DNA from: Mycolicibacterium sp. TUM20985
Lineage (GTDB): Bacteria; Actinomycetota; Actinomycetes; Mycobacteriales; Mycobacteriaceae
Direction of reading: 5' to 3'
Length of the DNA stretch: 64,000 nt
NCBI RefSeq assembly: GCF_030295745.1
Contig: NZ_AP027291.1
Location: 2,356,001-2,420,000 of the forward strand
Shown here: positions 40,140-49,856 of the stretch, in pieces
How positions within the stretch are numbered: the first letter of the stretch is position 1
How the letters are laid out: each line of letters starts with the position of its first letter
Translations under genes and position numbers: made by a program
The notes under the pieces: model-generated
Told to the model about the DNA's origin: nothing
Seen by the model: only the letters and a program-made list of their open reading frames with translations
Databases searched by the model: none

Positions 40140-40414
40140 CGGGACCCGTCGAGACGGCTCCGGTGGTCCAGCTCAGCCCGTTCGATAGCCGCGACGGACG
40201 TCCGAACGGCCGATGCCCACGCCCGCATCCGGGCGGCGACGTCGGCGACCCGGTCCTGCACCGACTCGGCCTCGGTCGCCGTGCCGACGGCAGACCCCGC
40301 CACGGCAGCCGATGCCAGGGTGGGCCAACGGATTTCATCGAGCCTGTCGGCACCGTCGAGTACGCGGTCGGCGAGGGCCCGAACGGCCTCCGCGTCCATC
40401 CTCACTGTCCCCAT
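40136..40414 (-). CDS. Small WXG100/EsxA-like helical protein
   Basis: 92 residues from ATG at 40414 (ATG 40399 is the alternative). Two long helices separated by a W-containing turn, DEIRWPTLASAAVAGS, in place of the canonical W-x-G; the C-terminal half ends ERAELDHRSRL. The size and its coupling to a DUF1023 protein with a similar N-terminal domain match partner proteins of type VII secretion substrates. No canonical YxxxD/E secretion signal is evident. Located between prcA and pafA, where M. tuberculosis has PE/PPE genes among others. Confidence 0.65.
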   Translation of the reverse strand: MGTVRMDAEAVRALADRVLDGADRLDEIRWPTLASAAVAGSAVGTATEAESVQDRVADVAARMRAWASAVRTSVAAIERAELDHRSRLDGSR

Positions 40415-40531
40415 GGCCCCGATGCTGTCCGACGGCGGCCCCGCGCCGCTCGATTCATCCACAGGCCGGAAAAACACCCCGGATTGCAGACTCCGGTAGC
40501 GGGTGTCACTACGGGCGGGACGTGTAACCCG

Positions 40532-40537
40532 TAAGCT
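40532..40537 (+). promoter_or_regulatory. -10 box (TAAGCT), leaderless start of pafA
   Basis: TAAGCT ends 8 bases before the GTG at 40545. The GTG has no real Shine-Dalgarno apart from GTGAG next to it, so leaderless initiation is likely. Confidence 0.5.
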
Positions 40538-40544
40538 CGGTGAG

Positions 40545-41903
40545 GTGCAGCGGCGAATCATGGGCATCGAGACCGAATTCGGCGTGACGTGCACTTTTCA
40601 CGGCCACCGGCGCTTGTCTCCCGACGAAGTTGCGCGCTATCTGTTTCGGCGCGTGGTGTCGTGGGGCCGCAGTTCCAACGTGTTCCTTCGCAACGGCGCC
40701 CGGCTCTATCTGGACGTGGGCTCCCACCCCGAGTACGCGACCGCCGAGTGCGACAGCCTCATTCAGCTCGTCACCCATGACCGCGCAGGTGAGCGGGTGT
40801 TGGAGGATCTGCTGATCGATGCCGAGCAGCGGCTCGCCGACGAGGGCATCGGTGGGGACATCTACCTGTTCAAGAACAACACCGACTCCGCGGGCAACTC
40901 CTACGGCTGCCACGAGAACTACCTCATCGTGCGCGCCGGCGAGTTCTCCAGGATCTCGGACGTGTTGCTGCCGTTCCTCGTCACGCGTCAATTGATCTGC
41001 GGCGCGGGCAAAGTGCTGCAGACCCCCAAGGCCGCCGCGTTCTGCCTCAGCCAGCGGGCCGAACACATCTGGGAGGGCGTCTCCAGCGCCACCACCCGCA
41101 GCAGGCCGATCATCAACACCCGCGACGAACCGCACGCCGACGCCGAGAAGTACCGTCGCCTGCACGTCATCGTCGGCGACTCCAACATGTGCGAATCCAC
41201 CACCATGCTGAAGGTGGGCACCGCCGCGCTGGTGCTCGAGATGATCGAGGCGGGGGTGCCGTTCCGGGACTTCTCGCTCGACAATCCGATTCGCGCGATC
41301 CGCGAGGTCAGCCACGACCTGACCGGACGCCGCCCGGTACGGCTGGCCGGCGGTCGGCAGGCCAGCGCGCTCGACATCCAGCGGGAGTACTACAGCCGCG
41401 CCGTCGAGCACCTGCAGACCCGTGAGCCCAACGCCCAGATCGAGCAGGTCGTCGACCTGTGGGGCCGTCAGCTCGACGCCGTCGAGAGCCAGGACTTCGC
41501 CAAGGTCGACACCGAGATCGATTGGGTCATCAAGCGCAAGCTGTTCGAGCGCTACCAGGACCGGTACGACATGGAGCTGTCGGATCCCAAGATCGCGCAG
41601 CTGGACCTGGCGTACCACGACATCAAGCGCGGTCGCGGCGTGTTCGATCTGCTGCAACGCAAGGGTCTGGCTGCCCGCATCACCACCGACGAGGACATCG
41701 ACGCGGCGGTCAACGAACCTCCGCAGACCACCCGGGCGAAGCTCCGCGGTGAGTTCATCAGCGCCGCGCAGGCCGCCGGTCGCGATTTCACCGTCGACTG
41801 GGTGCACCTCAAGCTGAACGACCAGGCGCAGCGCACGGTGCTGTGCAAGGACCCGTTCCGTTCGGTCGACGAGCGAGTCAAGCGACTGATCGCCAGTATG
41901 TAG
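40545..41903 (+). CDS. pafA: Pup-protein ligase PafA
   Basis: 452 residues from GTG 40545, equal in length to the M. tuberculosis enzyme. Phosphorylates the C-terminal glutamate of Pup and joins it to lysines of target proteins. Glutamine-synthetase-like fold: [14 protein letters not shown] with the metal glutamate, catalytic Asp57 in [56 protein letters not shown], and C-terminal [18 protein letters not shown]. Homologous to Dop but without its insertion. Separated from dop-pup-prcBA by the DUF1023 pair. Confidence 0.98.
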   Translation: MQRRIMGIETEFGVTCTFHGHRRLSPDEVARYLFRRVVSWGRSSNVFLRNGARLYLDVGSHPEYATAECDSLIQLVTHDRAGERVLEDLLIDAEQRLADEGIGGDIYLFKNNTDSAGNSYGCHENYLIVRAGEFSRISDVLLPFLVTRQLICGAGKVLQTPKAAAFCLSQRAEHIWEGVSSATTRSRPIINTRDEPHADAEKYRRLHVIVGDSNMCESTTMLKVGTAALVLEMIEAGVPFRDFSLDNPIRAIREVSHDLTGRRPVRLAGGRQASALDIQREYYSRAVEHLQTREPNAQIEQVVDLWGRQLDAVESQDFAKVDTEIDWVIKRKLFERYQDRYDMELSDPKIAQLDLAYHDIKRGRGVFDLLQRKGLAARITTDEDIDAAVNEPPQTTRAKLRGEFISAAQAAGRDFTVDWVHLKLNDQAQRTVLCKDPFRSVDERVKRLIASM

Positions 41904-41907
41904 CGAC

Positions 41908-41913
41908 TAAACT
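41908..41913 (+). promoter_or_regulatory. -10 box (TAAACT), leaderless start of pafB
   Basis: TAAACT ends 7 bases before the pafB GTG at 41920. The box begins 5 bases after the pafA stop, so pafB can be expressed independently of pafA. Confidence 0.5.
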
Positions 41914-41919
41914 CGCCGG

Positions 41920-42915
41920 GTGGGGATCTCCAAAGTCGAGCGGTTGATGAACCTGGTCATCGCGCTGCTTTCCACGCGCACGTTCATCACGGCCGAACGG
42001 ATCCGCGAGACCGTTTCCGGTTACTCCGAGAGCCCCAGCGACGAGGCGTTCTCGCGAATGTTCGAGCGGGACAAGAACGAGTTGCGCGATCTCGGCATCC
42101 CCCTGGAGACGGGACGGGTGTCGTCCCTGGATCCCACCGAGGGTTACAAGATCAACCGGGAGGCGTACGCGCTGGCGCCGGTGGAGCTCACCGCCGACGA
42201 GGCGGCGGCCGTCGCCATGGCCACCCAGCTGTGGGAGTCGCCGGAGCTGGTGACCGTCACCCAGGGCGCCCTGCTCAAGTTGCGGGCCGCCGGTGTCGAC
42301 GTCGACGTGCCGGAGTCGGCGGTCGCGATCACCACCACCGCCGCACTGCCGGGACTGCGCGGATCCGAGGACGTCCTGGGCACCCTGCTCACCGCGATCG
42401 ACTCCGGCCAGGCAGTGCAGTTCAGGCACCGCGCCTCCCGCAGCGACCCGTACACCGAGCGCACCGTCGAACCCTGGGGCGTCGTCACCTTCGGCGGCCG
42501 CTGGTATCTGGTGGGCCACGACCGCACCCGTGACGCGACGCGCACGTTCCGGCTGTCGCGCATCGATGCCGGCCTGACCGCCGTCGGGCCGAGAGATGCG
42601 GTGAGCAGGCCGGACGGGGTGAATCTGCGCGAGATCGTGCACCGTGCCGTCGCCGAGGCGCCGCCCAGCGCACAGGGGCGGGTGTGGGTCGCCGAGAGCC
42701 GCGGGACGGTGTTGCGACGTCAGGCCGCGACTGTCACCGCGAAGACCGTGTCGGGACGGGCCGGCGACGAGCTCGCCCTCGACATCGGCAGGCAGGACCG
42801 GCTGGCGCGCGAGATCGCCAGCTGCGGTGCCGACGCCCTCGTCCTGGAGCCAGAGTCGTTGCGGCAGGACGTGATCGAGCGCTTACGGGCGCAGGCGGGA
42901 GCGGATCGCGCATGA
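41920..42915 (+). CDS. pafB: WYL-domain transcriptional regulator PafB
   Basis: 331 residues. N-terminal winged helix (VERLMNLVIALLSTRTFITAERIRE), a WYL domain (DSGQAVQFRHR to FGGRWYLVGHDRTRDATRTFRLSRI), and a C-terminal extension. With PafC it forms an activator of the LexA/RecA-independent DNA damage response that senses single-stranded DNA; it is not needed for pupylation. TGA overlaps the first ATG of the 34-bp repeat (ATGA at 42912). Confidence 0.96.
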   Translation: MGISKVERLMNLVIALLSTRTFITAERIRETVSGYSESPSDEAFSRMFERDKNELRDLGIPLETGRVSSLDPTEGYKINREAYALAPVELTADEAAAVAMATQLWESPELVTVTQGALLKLRAAGVDVDVPESAVAITTTAALPGLRGSEDVLGTLLTAIDSGQAVQFRHRASRSDPYTERTVEPWGVVTFGGRWYLVGHDRTRDATRTFRLSRIDAGLTAVGPRDAVSRPDGVNLREIVHRAVAEAPPSAQGRVWVAESRGTVLRRQAATVTAKTVSGRAGDELALDIGRQDRLAREIASCGADALVLEPESLRQDVIERLRAQAGADRA

Positions 42916-42983
42916 GGGCCCAGCGAGAAGCGGAGGGGATCGCGCATGAGGGCCCAGCGAGAAGCGGAGGGGATCGCGCATGA
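42912..42983 (+). CDS. Possible short leader ORF 1 in the pafB-pafC gap
   Basis: 23 codons from the ATG overlapping the pafB stop to a TGA overlapping the ATG of the third repeat copy (ATGA at 42980). Created by the repeat. Whether it is translated is unknown. Confidence 0.3.
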   Translation: MRAQREAEGIAHEGPARSGGDRA

Positions 42984-43013
42984 GGGCCCAGCGAGAAGCG
43001 GAGCGGATCGCGC
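42912..43013 (+). repeat. Three-copy 34-bp tandem repeat carrying ribosome site and ATG
   Basis: Copies at 42912-42945, 42946-42979 and 42980-43013 each read ATGAGGGCCCAGCGAGAAGC then GGAGGGGATCGCGC; the third has one change (GGAGCGG). Each therefore ends with a ribosome site and the next ATG. The ATG of copy 1 overlaps the pafB stop, and the next ATG after copy 3 is that of pafC (43014). The unit is not a multiple of 3, so the copies lie in different frames. Confidence 0.95.
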
Positions 43014-43017
43014 ATGA
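42946..43017 (+). CDS. Possible short leader ORF 2 ending on the pafC start
   Basis: 23 codons from the second repeat ATG, with its ribosome site in copy 1, to a TGA that overlaps the pafC ATG (ATGA at 43014). It would couple translation into pafC. Its peptide begins like ORF 1. Translation is unproven. Confidence 0.3.
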   Translation: MRAQREAEGIAHEGPARSGADRA

Positions 43018-43994
43018 GTAGCGTGTCGACCCGCCTGGTGCGGCTGCTCAACATGGTCCCGTACTTCCAGGCCAACCCGCGGATCACCCGCGCGGAGGCC
43101 GCCGCCGAGCTCGGCGTCACCGAGGAGCAGCTCACGCAGGATCTCGATCAGCTGTGGATGTGCGGGCTGCCCGGGTACGGGCCGGGCGACCTCATCGACT
43201 TCGAGTTTTCCGGTGACACCATCGACGTCACGTTCTCCGCGGGGATGGATCATCCGCTGCGGCTGACGTCGCCTGAGGCGACCGGCATCCTGGTGGCCCT
43301 GCGGGCGCTGCTGGAGGTGCCCGGCATCGTCGATCCGCAGGCCGCCCGCAGCGCGATCGCGAAGATCGAGTCGGCGGCGGGCACCGCGACGGGGGCCCGC
43401 GAGGGTGCCGACGCCGCGACCGACGAGCCCGCGCCGATCGAGAGCGGCACCGCCGCGGCGGCGCGCAAGGCGGTCCGTGATGGCCGGGCGCTGTCGCTGG
43501 ACTACTACTCGGCGTCGCACGATGCGCTGTCCAGTCGCGTGGTGGATCCGATCCGCGTGGTCCTGGTCGCCGACCACACCTACCTGGAGGCGTGGTGCCG
43601 GGCCGCCGAGGGGGTCAGGCTGTTTCGGTTCGACCGCATCGTCGACGCGCGGGTGCTCGACGAACCCTCGTCACCGCCGGAGCCCGCCCTGCAGGCCCGC
43701 CCCGACACGTCGCTCTTCGATGCGGACCCGTCGCTGCCCGCGGCGACGCTGCTGATCGACCGGTCGGCCGCCTGGATGTTCGACTACTACCCGCTGCGCG
43801 TGCTGCGCGAATTGCCCGACGGCGCCTGCGAGGCGGCGATGACGTATGCCTCCGACGGGTGGATGGCGCGCTTCGTCCTCGGCTTCGGGGCGGCGGTGCG
43901 CGTACTGGAACCGGCGGCGCTGGCCGACCGGGTGCGTGAGTCCGCCGCGGCGGCGCTCGAGGCGTACGACGTGCTCGAGGCCGATGGCGGGTAG
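43014..43994 (+). CDS. pafC: WYL-domain transcriptional regulator PafC
   Basis: 326 residues from ATG 43014. N-terminal winged helix (RLVRLLNMVPYFQANPRITRAEAAAELGV), a linker, and a WYL domain (GRALSLDYYSASHDA, HTYLEAWCRAAEGVRLFRFDRI). Partner of PafB. In most mycobacteria pafB and pafC are directly coupled; here the 34-bp repeat lies between them. The ribosome site is GGAGCGG in repeat copy 3, one mismatch from the others. Confidence 0.96.
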   Translation: MSSVSTRLVRLLNMVPYFQANPRITRAEAAAELGVTEEQLTQDLDQLWMCGLPGYGPGDLIDFEFSGDTIDVTFSAGMDHPLRLTSPEATGILVALRALLEVPGIVDPQAARSAIAKIESAAGTATGAREGADAATDEPAPIESGTAAAARKAVRDGRALSLDYYSASHDALSSRVVDPIRVVLVADHTYLEAWCRAAEGVRLFRFDRIVDARVLDEPSSPPEPALQARPDTSLFDADPSLPAATLLIDRSAAWMFDYYPLRVLRELPDGACEAAMTYASDGWMARFVLGFGAAVRVLEPAALADRVRESAAAALEAYDVLEADGG

Positions 43995-44024
43995 ACTCGT
44001 CGACAACATCTGGAGGTGTCTGAA

Positions 44025-44282
44025 TTGGGTGGTCTACAACCGTGGCACTGGTTGATCGTCATCGCGGTTTTCGTGTTGCTCTTTGGTGCCAAGAAGCTTC
44101 CCGACGCTGCGCGGTCGCTCGGCAAGTCGATGCGGATCTTCAAGTCGGAGATCAAGGAGATGCAGGCCGACGGCAAGGACGAGGCGCCGACGCCCGCTGC
44201 GCCGACCGCGCCCACGTCGATCACGTCGGAGCGGGTTCAGCCCGCGCCGGTCGAGCAGCCCACCGAGCAGCGACCCGCCTGA
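44025..44282 (+). CDS. tatA: Sec-independent translocase subunit TatA
   Basis: 85 residues from TTG 44025, chosen because GGAGG (44012-44016) lies 8 bases upstream and because the start then matches the family ([20 protein letters not shown]); GTG 44016 overlaps that ribosome site. A single membrane helix (5-21), hinge [15 protein letters not shown], amphipathic helix and an acidic Pro-rich tail. Forms the pore of the twin-arginine pathway with TatC. Same order pafC-tatA-tatC-helY as M. tuberculosis. Confidence 0.95.
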   Translation: MGGLQPWHWLIVIAVFVLLFGAKKLPDAARSLGKSMRIFKSEIKEMQADGKDEAPTPAAPTAPTSITSERVQPAPVEQPTEQRPA

Positions 44283-44323
44283 CGGATCTCTCCCTTCGGC
44301 GCGCCGCGAGGCCGCGCCGCTAG

Positions 44324-45292
44324 GTGGCGCCCGGACACTACGTGCAAGCCCCCGGAATCTTCGCGAAACTCGATCCCCGTCGTCGTCGCTCCAAGGCGAA
44401 TCCCGACGGGACTATGGCGCTCGTCGATCACCTGCAGGAGCTGCGCAATCGCTTGCTGATCGCGGTCGCGGCCATCTTCTTCACCACGATCTTCGGGTTC
44501 TTCTGGTACACCCACGGCTTCTTCGGCGTCCGCAGCCTCGGCGACTGGCTGCGCGAACCGTACTGCTCGCTGCCCGCGTCGGCCCGCGCGACCATCGCGC
44601 CCGACGGGGAATGCCGGTTGCTCGCCACCGCGCCGTTCGATCAGTTCATGCTGCGGCTGAAGGTCGCGCTGACCGTCGGCGTGGTGCTGGCGTGCCCGGT
44701 ATGGCTGCAGCAGTTGTGGGCGTTCATCACGCCCGGCCTCTACAAGAAGGAGCGGCGCTTCGCATCGGCGTTCGTAGCCGTTGGCGCGGCCCTGTTCATC
44801 ACCGGCGCCGTGCTGGCGTACGTCGTGCTGTCGACGGCGTTGAGCTTCCTGCTCACCGTGGGCAGCGACGTCCAGATCACTGCCCTGTCGGGTGACCAGT
44901 ACTTCAGCTTCCTGCTCAACCTGCTGCTGGTGTTCGGGATCAGCTTCGAGTTCCCCCTCCTGATCATCATGCTGAACCTGGTCGGAATGCTGCCGTACGA
45001 GAAGTTGAAGGCCTGGCGCCGAGGGCTGATCTTCGGTCTGTTCGTATTCGCCGCCTTCGCGACGCCGGGCTCGGACCCGTTCTCGATGTTGGCCCTGGCC
45101 ATGGCGTTGACGCTGCTGCTCGAGTTCGCCATCCAGATCGCGCGCGTCAACGACAAGCGCAAGGCCCGCAAGGCCGCCCTGGAGGACGTGCCCGACGACA
45201 TGGCCGCCCCGCTCGGTGACGTGGAGCCCGTCGAACCCCCGACAGCCGTGCCCACTCCGTCCCGGCTGGGTATCGATGACCAAGCCACCTGA
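44324..45292 (+). CDS. tatC: Sec-independent translocase subunit TatC
   Basis: 322 residues from GTG 44324; GTG 44342 is also possible, since the conserved part begins only at [15 protein letters not shown]. Six membrane helices, the family segments [14 protein letters not shown] and [16 protein letters not shown], and the conserved glutamate in FEF. Core receptor for twin-arginine signal peptides. The C-terminal cytoplasmic tail is longer than in E. coli, as in other mycobacteria. The last 17 bases overlap helY. Confidence 0.95.
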   Translation: MAPGHYVQAPGIFAKLDPRRRRSKANPDGTMALVDHLQELRNRLLIAVAAIFFTTIFGFFWYTHGFFGVRSLGDWLREPYCSLPASARATIAPDGECRLLATAPFDQFMLRLKVALTVGVVLACPVWLQQLWAFITPGLYKKERRFASAFVAVGAALFITGAVLAYVVLSTALSFLLTVGSDVQITALSGDQYFSFLLNLLLVFGISFEFPLLIIMLNLVGMLPYEKLKAWRRGLIFGLFVFAAFATPGSDPFSMLALAMALTLLLEFAIQIARVNDKRKARKAALEDVPDDMAAPLGDVEPVEPPTAVPTPSRLGIDDQAT

Positions 45293-48044
45293 GGCCGCCC
45301 CCGGTGACACCCAGCTCGACGAGTTCACTCGGCAGTTGCCGTTCTCGCTCGACGACTTCCAGGTCCGTGCCTGCCGTGCGCTCGAGGCCGGGCACGGCGT
45401 GCTGGTGTGCGCTCCGACGGGCGCCGGCAAGACGGTGGTCGGCGAGTTCGCGGTGCATCTCGCGCTCGCGGCGGGCCGGAAGTGCTTCTACACCACGCCA
45501 ATCAAGGCGCTGAGCAACCAGAAGCACAACGATCTGGTTCAGCGCTACGGTCCCGAGCGCATCGGCCTTCTGACCGGCGACCAGAACATCAACGGCGACG
45601 CACCGGTGGTCGTGATGACCACCGAGGTCCTCCGGAACATGCTCTACGCGGATTCTCCTGCACTGCAAGGTCTTTCACATGTCGTGATGGACGAGGTGCA
45701 CTTCCTCGCCGACCGGATGCGTGGCGCGGTGTGGGAGGAGGTGATCCTGCACCTCTCCGAGGACGTTCGCCTGGTCAGCCTCTCGGCGACGGTGAGCAAC
45801 GCCGAGGAGTTCGGCGGCTGGATCCAGACCGTACGCGGTGACACGACGGTCGTCGTCGACGAGCACCGGCCGGTGCCGCTGTGGCAGCACATGATGGTCG
45901 GCAAGCGGGTCTTCGACCTCTTCGAGGGCGCAGACGCGCAAGGTGCCCGCACCCTCGTCGACCCCGACCTGATCCGGCACATCGCCCATCGGCGGGAGGC
46001 GGACCGGTTGTCGGACTGGCAACCTCGCGGCCGGGGACGTCCGGGCCAGCGTGGCGGCCGCCCGACGCTGTACCGGCCGCCGTCCCGGCCCGACGTCATC
46101 AGCGTCCTCGATCACGAAGGGCTGCTGCCCGCCATCACGTTCGTGTTCTCCCGTGCCGGGTGCGACGCGGCGGTCAAGCAGTGCCTCCGGTCGTCGTTGC
46201 GGCTCACAGACGACGAGCAGCGGGTACGCATCGCGGAGGTGATCGACCGTCGGTGCGCCGATCTCGACGATGCCGACCTGGGAGTGCTGGGCTACTACGA
46301 GTGGCGCGAAGGGCTGCTGCGCGGGCTCGCCGCCCACCATGCGGGCCTGCTGCCGGTCTTCCGCCACACGGTCGAGGAGCTGTTCACCGCGGGGTTGGTG
46401 AAGGCCGTCTTCGCCACGGAGACACTGGCATTGGGCATCAACATGCCGGCCCGCACCGTCGTGCTCGAGCGGTTGGTGAAGTACAACGGTGAGCAACACG
46501 CCCCTCTGACGCCGGGGGAGTACACCCAGCTGACGGGTCGCGCAGGCCGCCGCGGCATCGACGTCGAGGGTCATGCCGTCGTGCTGTGGCACCCGGACGT
46601 GGAGCCCGCCGACGTCGCGGGTCTGGCGTCCACCCGGACGTTCCCGCTGCGCAGCTCGTTCGCACCCTCGTACAACATGACGATCAACCTGACCCAGCAC
46701 ATGGGTCCCGAACAGGCACATCGACTCCTGGAGCGGTCGTTCGCGCAGTATCAGGCGGACCGGTCCGTCGTCGGGCTGGTCCGCGGTGTGACGCGCGGTG
46801 AACGGATGATGGACGAGCTCGCCGCCGAGTTGGGTGGACGGGACGCACCGATCCTGGAATACGCCCGCCTGCGCGCGACCATCTCCGAACGCGAACGAAC
46901 CCAATCCCGCGCGTCGCGGCTGCAGCGCAGGCAGGCCGCCAACGACGCCCTGGCCAACCTGCGGCGCGGTGACATCATCACGATCGGGCAGGGGCGCCGC
47001 GGCGGCCTCGCGGTGGTGCTCGAACCCGCCGGGGACCGTGAGGACCCCCGACCGCTGGTGCTCACCGAAGATCGCTGGGCGGGCCGCATTTCGTCGACCG
47101 ACTTCTCCGGATCGTCGGTCCGGTTGGGGTCGATGAGCCTGCCGAAGCGGGTCGAGCACCGGCAGCCCAGGGTGCGTCGCGATGTCGCGTCGGCGCTGCG
47201 GTCGGCGGCGGCGGGGTTGCACGTTCCCACCGGACGGCCGAAACGCGGTCAGTCGGGCCACGATCAGGAGCATGACGTGGATCCCGAACTGGCAGCGTTG
47301 CGCGAGCAGCTGCGCGCCCATCCCTCGCATCACGTTCCCGATCGGGACGAGCGGGTCCGGGTCGCCGAGCGCCTCCTGCGGATCGAACGGGACAACGCCG
47401 ACATCCAGAAGAAGGTCGACGCGGCGACCAACTCCCTCGCCCGCACCTTCGACCGCATCGTGGTGCTGCTCACCGAACGTGGCTTCATCGAGGCGGCGGA
47501 CGGCGATCTGAAGGTCACCGCCGACGGGCAGCTGCTGGCCCGCATCTACAGCGAGAGCGATCTCCTCGTCGCCGAATGTCTGCGCAGCGGCACCTGGAAC
47601 GGCTTGGACTCCGCCGAGCTGGCAGGTGTGCTGTCCTCGGTGCTCTTCGAGTCGCGCGGCGACACGCCCGGTGCGTCGCCCGTCGTCGAGGGTGCGACGC
47701 CCGCCATGCGGCGGGCTCTGTCGCAGACCCGTCGGGCGTGGTCGGAGATCCGGGCCGACGAGCAACGGCACCGGCTGCCCGCCAGCCGCGAACCCGATCC
47801 TGGTTTCGTGGCGGCCATCCATCGTTGGGTGACCACCGGAGACCTGTCGGCCGCGCTGGCGGCATCGGATGCCTCGGGCACCGGATCACCGCTGTCGGCA
47901 GGCGATTTCGTGCGCTGGTGTCGGCAGGTGCTCGATCTGCTGGACCAGGTGCGCAATGCCGCCCCCACATCGTCGTTGCGGACGTCCGCGAAACGTTCGA
48001 TCGAGGCGATTCGGCGCGGCGTCGTGGCTGTTGATGCGGGGTAG
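45276..48044 (+). CDS. helY: Ski2-like DExH-box helicase HelY
   Basis: 922 residues from ATG 45276. Superfamily 2 helicase related to the eukaryotic RNA helicases Ski2 and Mtr4. Walker [15 protein letters not shown] near residue 50, [15 protein letters not shown] box MDEVHFLAD near 145, SLSATVSN, and motif VI region [12 protein letters not shown]. The C-terminal half carries a ratchet and a Ski2-type helical region with a basic loop. Substrate, RNA or DNA, is unproven in mycobacteria. Coupled to tatC by overlap, an arrangement conserved in mycobacteria. Confidence 0.94.
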   Translation: MTKPPEAAPGDTQLDEFTRQLPFSLDDFQVRACRALEAGHGVLVCAPTGAGKTVVGEFAVHLALAAGRKCFYTTPIKALSNQKHNDLVQRYGPERIGLLTGDQNINGDAPVVVMTTEVLRNMLYADSPALQGLSHVVMDEVHFLADRMRGAVWEEVILHLSEDVRLVSLSATVSNAEEFGGWIQTVRGDTTVVVDEHRPVPLWQHMMVGKRVFDLFEGADAQGARTLVDPDLIRHIAHRREADRLSDWQPRGRGRPGQRGGRPTLYRPPSRPDVISVLDHEGLLPAITFVFSRAGCDAAVKQCLRSSLRLTDDEQRVRIAEVIDRRCADLDDADLGVLGYYEWREGLLRGLAAHHAGLLPVFRHTVEELFTAGLVKAVFATETLALGINMPARTVVLERLVKYNGEQHAPLTPGEYTQLTGRAGRRGIDVEGHAVVLWHPDVEPADVAGLASTRTFPLRSSFAPSYNMTINLTQHMGPEQAHRLLERSFAQYQADRSVVGLVRGVTRGERMMDELAAELGGRDAPILEYARLRATISERERTQSRASRLQRRQAANDALANLRRGDIITIGQGRRGGLAVVLEPAGDREDPRPLVLTEDRWAGRISSTDFSGSSVRLGSMSLPKRVEHRQPRVRRDVASALRSAAAGLHVPTGRPKRGQSGHDQEHDVDPELAALREQLRAHPSHHVPDRDERVRVAERLLRIERDNADIQKKVDAATNSLARTFDRIVVLLTERGFIEAADGDLKVTADGQLLARIYSESDLLVAECLRSGTWNGLDSAELAGVLSSVLFESRGDTPGASPVVEGATPAMRRALSQTRRAWSEIRADEQRHRLPASREPDPGFVAAIHRWVTTGDLSAALAASDASGTGSPLSAGDFVRWCRQVLDLLDQVRNAAPTSSLRTSAKRSIEAIRRGVVAVDAG

Positions 48045-48093
48045 TGTGTGGCCACGGTTTCGATTCTGACGATGGAAGCAACAAGGAGAGACG

Positions 48094-48876
48094 ATGAGCG
48101 GACCGCAGGGATCCGACCCCACCCAGCCGTGGGCGGGTCAGCAGCCGGCCGACCCCGCTTGGCAGCCTCAGGCTCCCGAACAGCCGCAGCCGCAACCCGA
48201 ACAGCCCGCGTGGGGCCAGCAGCCGCCCGCCTACGGTTCCCCGCCTCCCGCCTACGGCGGCCAGTCGTATCAGCAGCCGCAGTACGGGCCGCCCCCGGGG
48301 CAGTACGACCCGAACCAGCAGTACGGCCAGCAGCCCACCGCGTACGGCCCGACGTCCTACCCGCAGCAGCCCCAGTACGGGCAGCCACCGCAGTACGGGC
48401 AGCCGCCGCAGTACGGCCAGTACGACCCCAATCAGCAGTACGGCCAACAGCCCGGCCAGCCCGGCCAGCCCGGCCAGCCCGGCCAGTACGACCCGAACCA
48501 GCAGTTCACGCCGTACTCGACCAGTGATGCGGGTTCCAAGAAGTCGATGGGCCTCGTCCTGGGCGTCGTCGGTGCCATCGTCGCGGTCATCGTGATCGCC
48601 GTGGGCATCCTCGGCTTCTGGAAGCCGGGCTGGTTCGTGACCACCAACCTCGACGTGAACGCCGCGCAGTCCGGCGTGCAGCAGATCCTCGGCGACGAGA
48701 CCAATGGTTACGGCGCCAAGAACGTTCAGGACGTCAGCTGCAATGACGGCGCGAATCCGAAGGTCGTCAAGGGCGGCACGTTCGACTGCGAGGTCAGCAT
48801 CGACGGGACCAAGCGTCAGGTGACGGTCACGTTCCAGGACGACAGCGGCACCTACGAGGTCGGCAGGCCCCGCTAG
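48094..48876 (+). CDS. DUF4333 membrane protein with Gln/Pro/Tyr repeat region (Rv2091c-type)
   Basis: 260 residues. The first 145 residues are a low-complexity cytoplasmic tail rich in Gln, Pro, Gly and Tyr with repeats such as [12 protein letters not shown] (three times, last as NQQF) and QPPQYG and GQP runs. Then one membrane helix, [20 protein letters not shown], and an extracytoplasmic DUF4333 domain with the cysteine pair DVSCNDGA and FDCEVS. DUF4333 has no assigned role. AAGGAG precedes the ATG. The stop interlocks with that of the convergent exonuclease (CTAG 48873-48876). Confidence 0.87.
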   Translation: MSGPQGSDPTQPWAGQQPADPAWQPQAPEQPQPQPEQPAWGQQPPAYGSPPPAYGGQSYQQPQYGPPPGQYDPNQQYGQQPTAYGPTSYPQQPQYGQPPQYGQPPQYGQYDPNQQYGQQPGQPGQPGQPGQYDPNQQFTPYSTSDAGSKKSMGLVLGVVGAIVAVIVIAVGILGFWKPGWFVTTNLDVNAAQSGVQQILGDETNGYGAKNVQDVSCNDGANPKVVKGGTFDCEVSIDGTKRQVTVTFQDDSGTYEVGRPR

Positions 48877-49832
48877 CCAGAGGGGAGTGCGTCGAGCGCC
48901 TTCTGCAGGCGCGCGACGGACGACATGACCCCGAAGTGGCCGGCCAGTGCGGCGACCGTCCTGGGATCGCGGGCGCTCAACGGAAGCGCATCCGAATCGG
49001 TCGACATGCCCACTTCGGCGTCGGTGGCCACCCGCACCACCTTCTCCGCGGCGGCCACGTAGTCGGTCGCGGCGCTCAGCTTCTTCCGTTGTGCCGCAGG
49101 CATCTTCGACGAGGGATCGGCTGCGGCGGCCATGATTTGCTCCAGCGAGCCGTGCTGCGCCAGTAGCGTCGCCGCCGTCTTCTCGCCGATCCCCGTCACG
49201 CCGGGTAGCCCGTCGGAGGGATCGCCGCGCAGCAGCGCCAGCTCCGCATACGCGGCGCCGGCGCGATCCAGTGGCACGGCGTACTGGTCGGCCACCTCCC
49301 TGGGGCCGAACATCGTCGCCTTGGCCAGTCCGCGGCCGATGTAGAAGACCCTGACCCGGACGGGATCGTCGGCCACCAGTTGAAGTAGATCCCGATCGCC
49401 GCTCACCACGACGACGGGGTCGCGCCGCTCGCGAGCGGCCAACGTGCCCAGCACGTCGTCGGCCTCGTAGCCGGGCGCCCCTGCGGTGGCGATGCCGAAC
49501 GCGTCGAGCACCGCCATGATCATCTCGACCTGCGGGGTGAGGTCGTCGGGCACTTCCTCGACGTCGGGTTGTCCTGCGGCGCCCTCTCGTTCGACGCGGT
49601 GCGACTTGTACGACGGGATCAGGTCGACCCGCCACTGCGGCCGCCAGTCCAGGTCCAGGCAGACCACCAGCCGCGCCGGGCGTTCCCGGGTGATCAGCGT
49701 CGCGACGGCGTCGAGGAACCCGCGTAGGGCGTTCACCGGGCGGCCGTCGGGCGCCGTGATCGACGACGGGACGCCGAAGTAGGAACGGAACCACATGCTG
49801 GCTCCGTCGAGGAGCATGACGGGTGCGGTCAT
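48873..49832 (-). CDS. 5'-3' exonuclease (FEN/Pol I N-terminal domain type)
   Basis: 319 residues from ATG at 49832; the frame is open much further upstream. Homologue of the 5' nuclease domain of DNA polymerase [16 protein letters not shown], the metal-site FSYKSHR-like [33 protein letters not shown], and the helix-hairpin-helix [21 protein letters not shown]. Removes 5' flaps or primers. It corresponds to Rv2090, an additional stand-alone enzyme beside Pol I. Its promoter overlaps that of pepE. Confidence 0.92.
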   Translation of the reverse strand: MTAPVMLLDGASMWFRSYFGVPSSITAPDGRPVNALRGFLDAVATLITRERPARLVVCLDLDWRPQWRVDLIPSYKSHRVEREGAAGQPDVEEVPDDLTPQVEMIMAVLDAFGIATAGAPGYEADDVLGTLAARERRDPVVVVSGDRDLLQLVADDPVRVRVFYIGRGLAKATMFGPREVADQYAVPLDRAGAAYAELALLRGDPSDGLPGVTGIGEKTAATLLAQHGSLEQIMAAAADPSSKMPAAQRKKLSAATDYVAAAEKVVRVATDAEVGMSTDSDALPLSARDPRTVAALAGHFGVMSSVARLQKALDALPSG

Positions 49833-49839
49833 CGCACTG

Positions 49840-49849
49840 ACAGTAGCCT
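49840..49849. promoter_or_regulatory. Overlapping divergent -10 boxes of the exonuclease gene and pepE
   Basis: TACTGT on the minus strand (complement of 49840-49845) ends 8 bases before the exonuclease ATG. TAGCCT on the plus strand (49844-49849) ends 8 bases before the pepE ATG at 49857. The boxes share 49844-49845, the TA of both. Only 24 bases separate the two start codons, so both mRNAs are probably leaderless. Confidence 0.6.
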
Positions 49850-49856
49850 CGACGCC

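Noticed and set aside
42684..42983. A 99-residue plus-strand frame ending in the 34-bp repeat
   Set aside because: It overlaps pafB in another frame for most of its length. Only the last 23 codons, starting on the pafB stop, are considered as a possible leader peptide.
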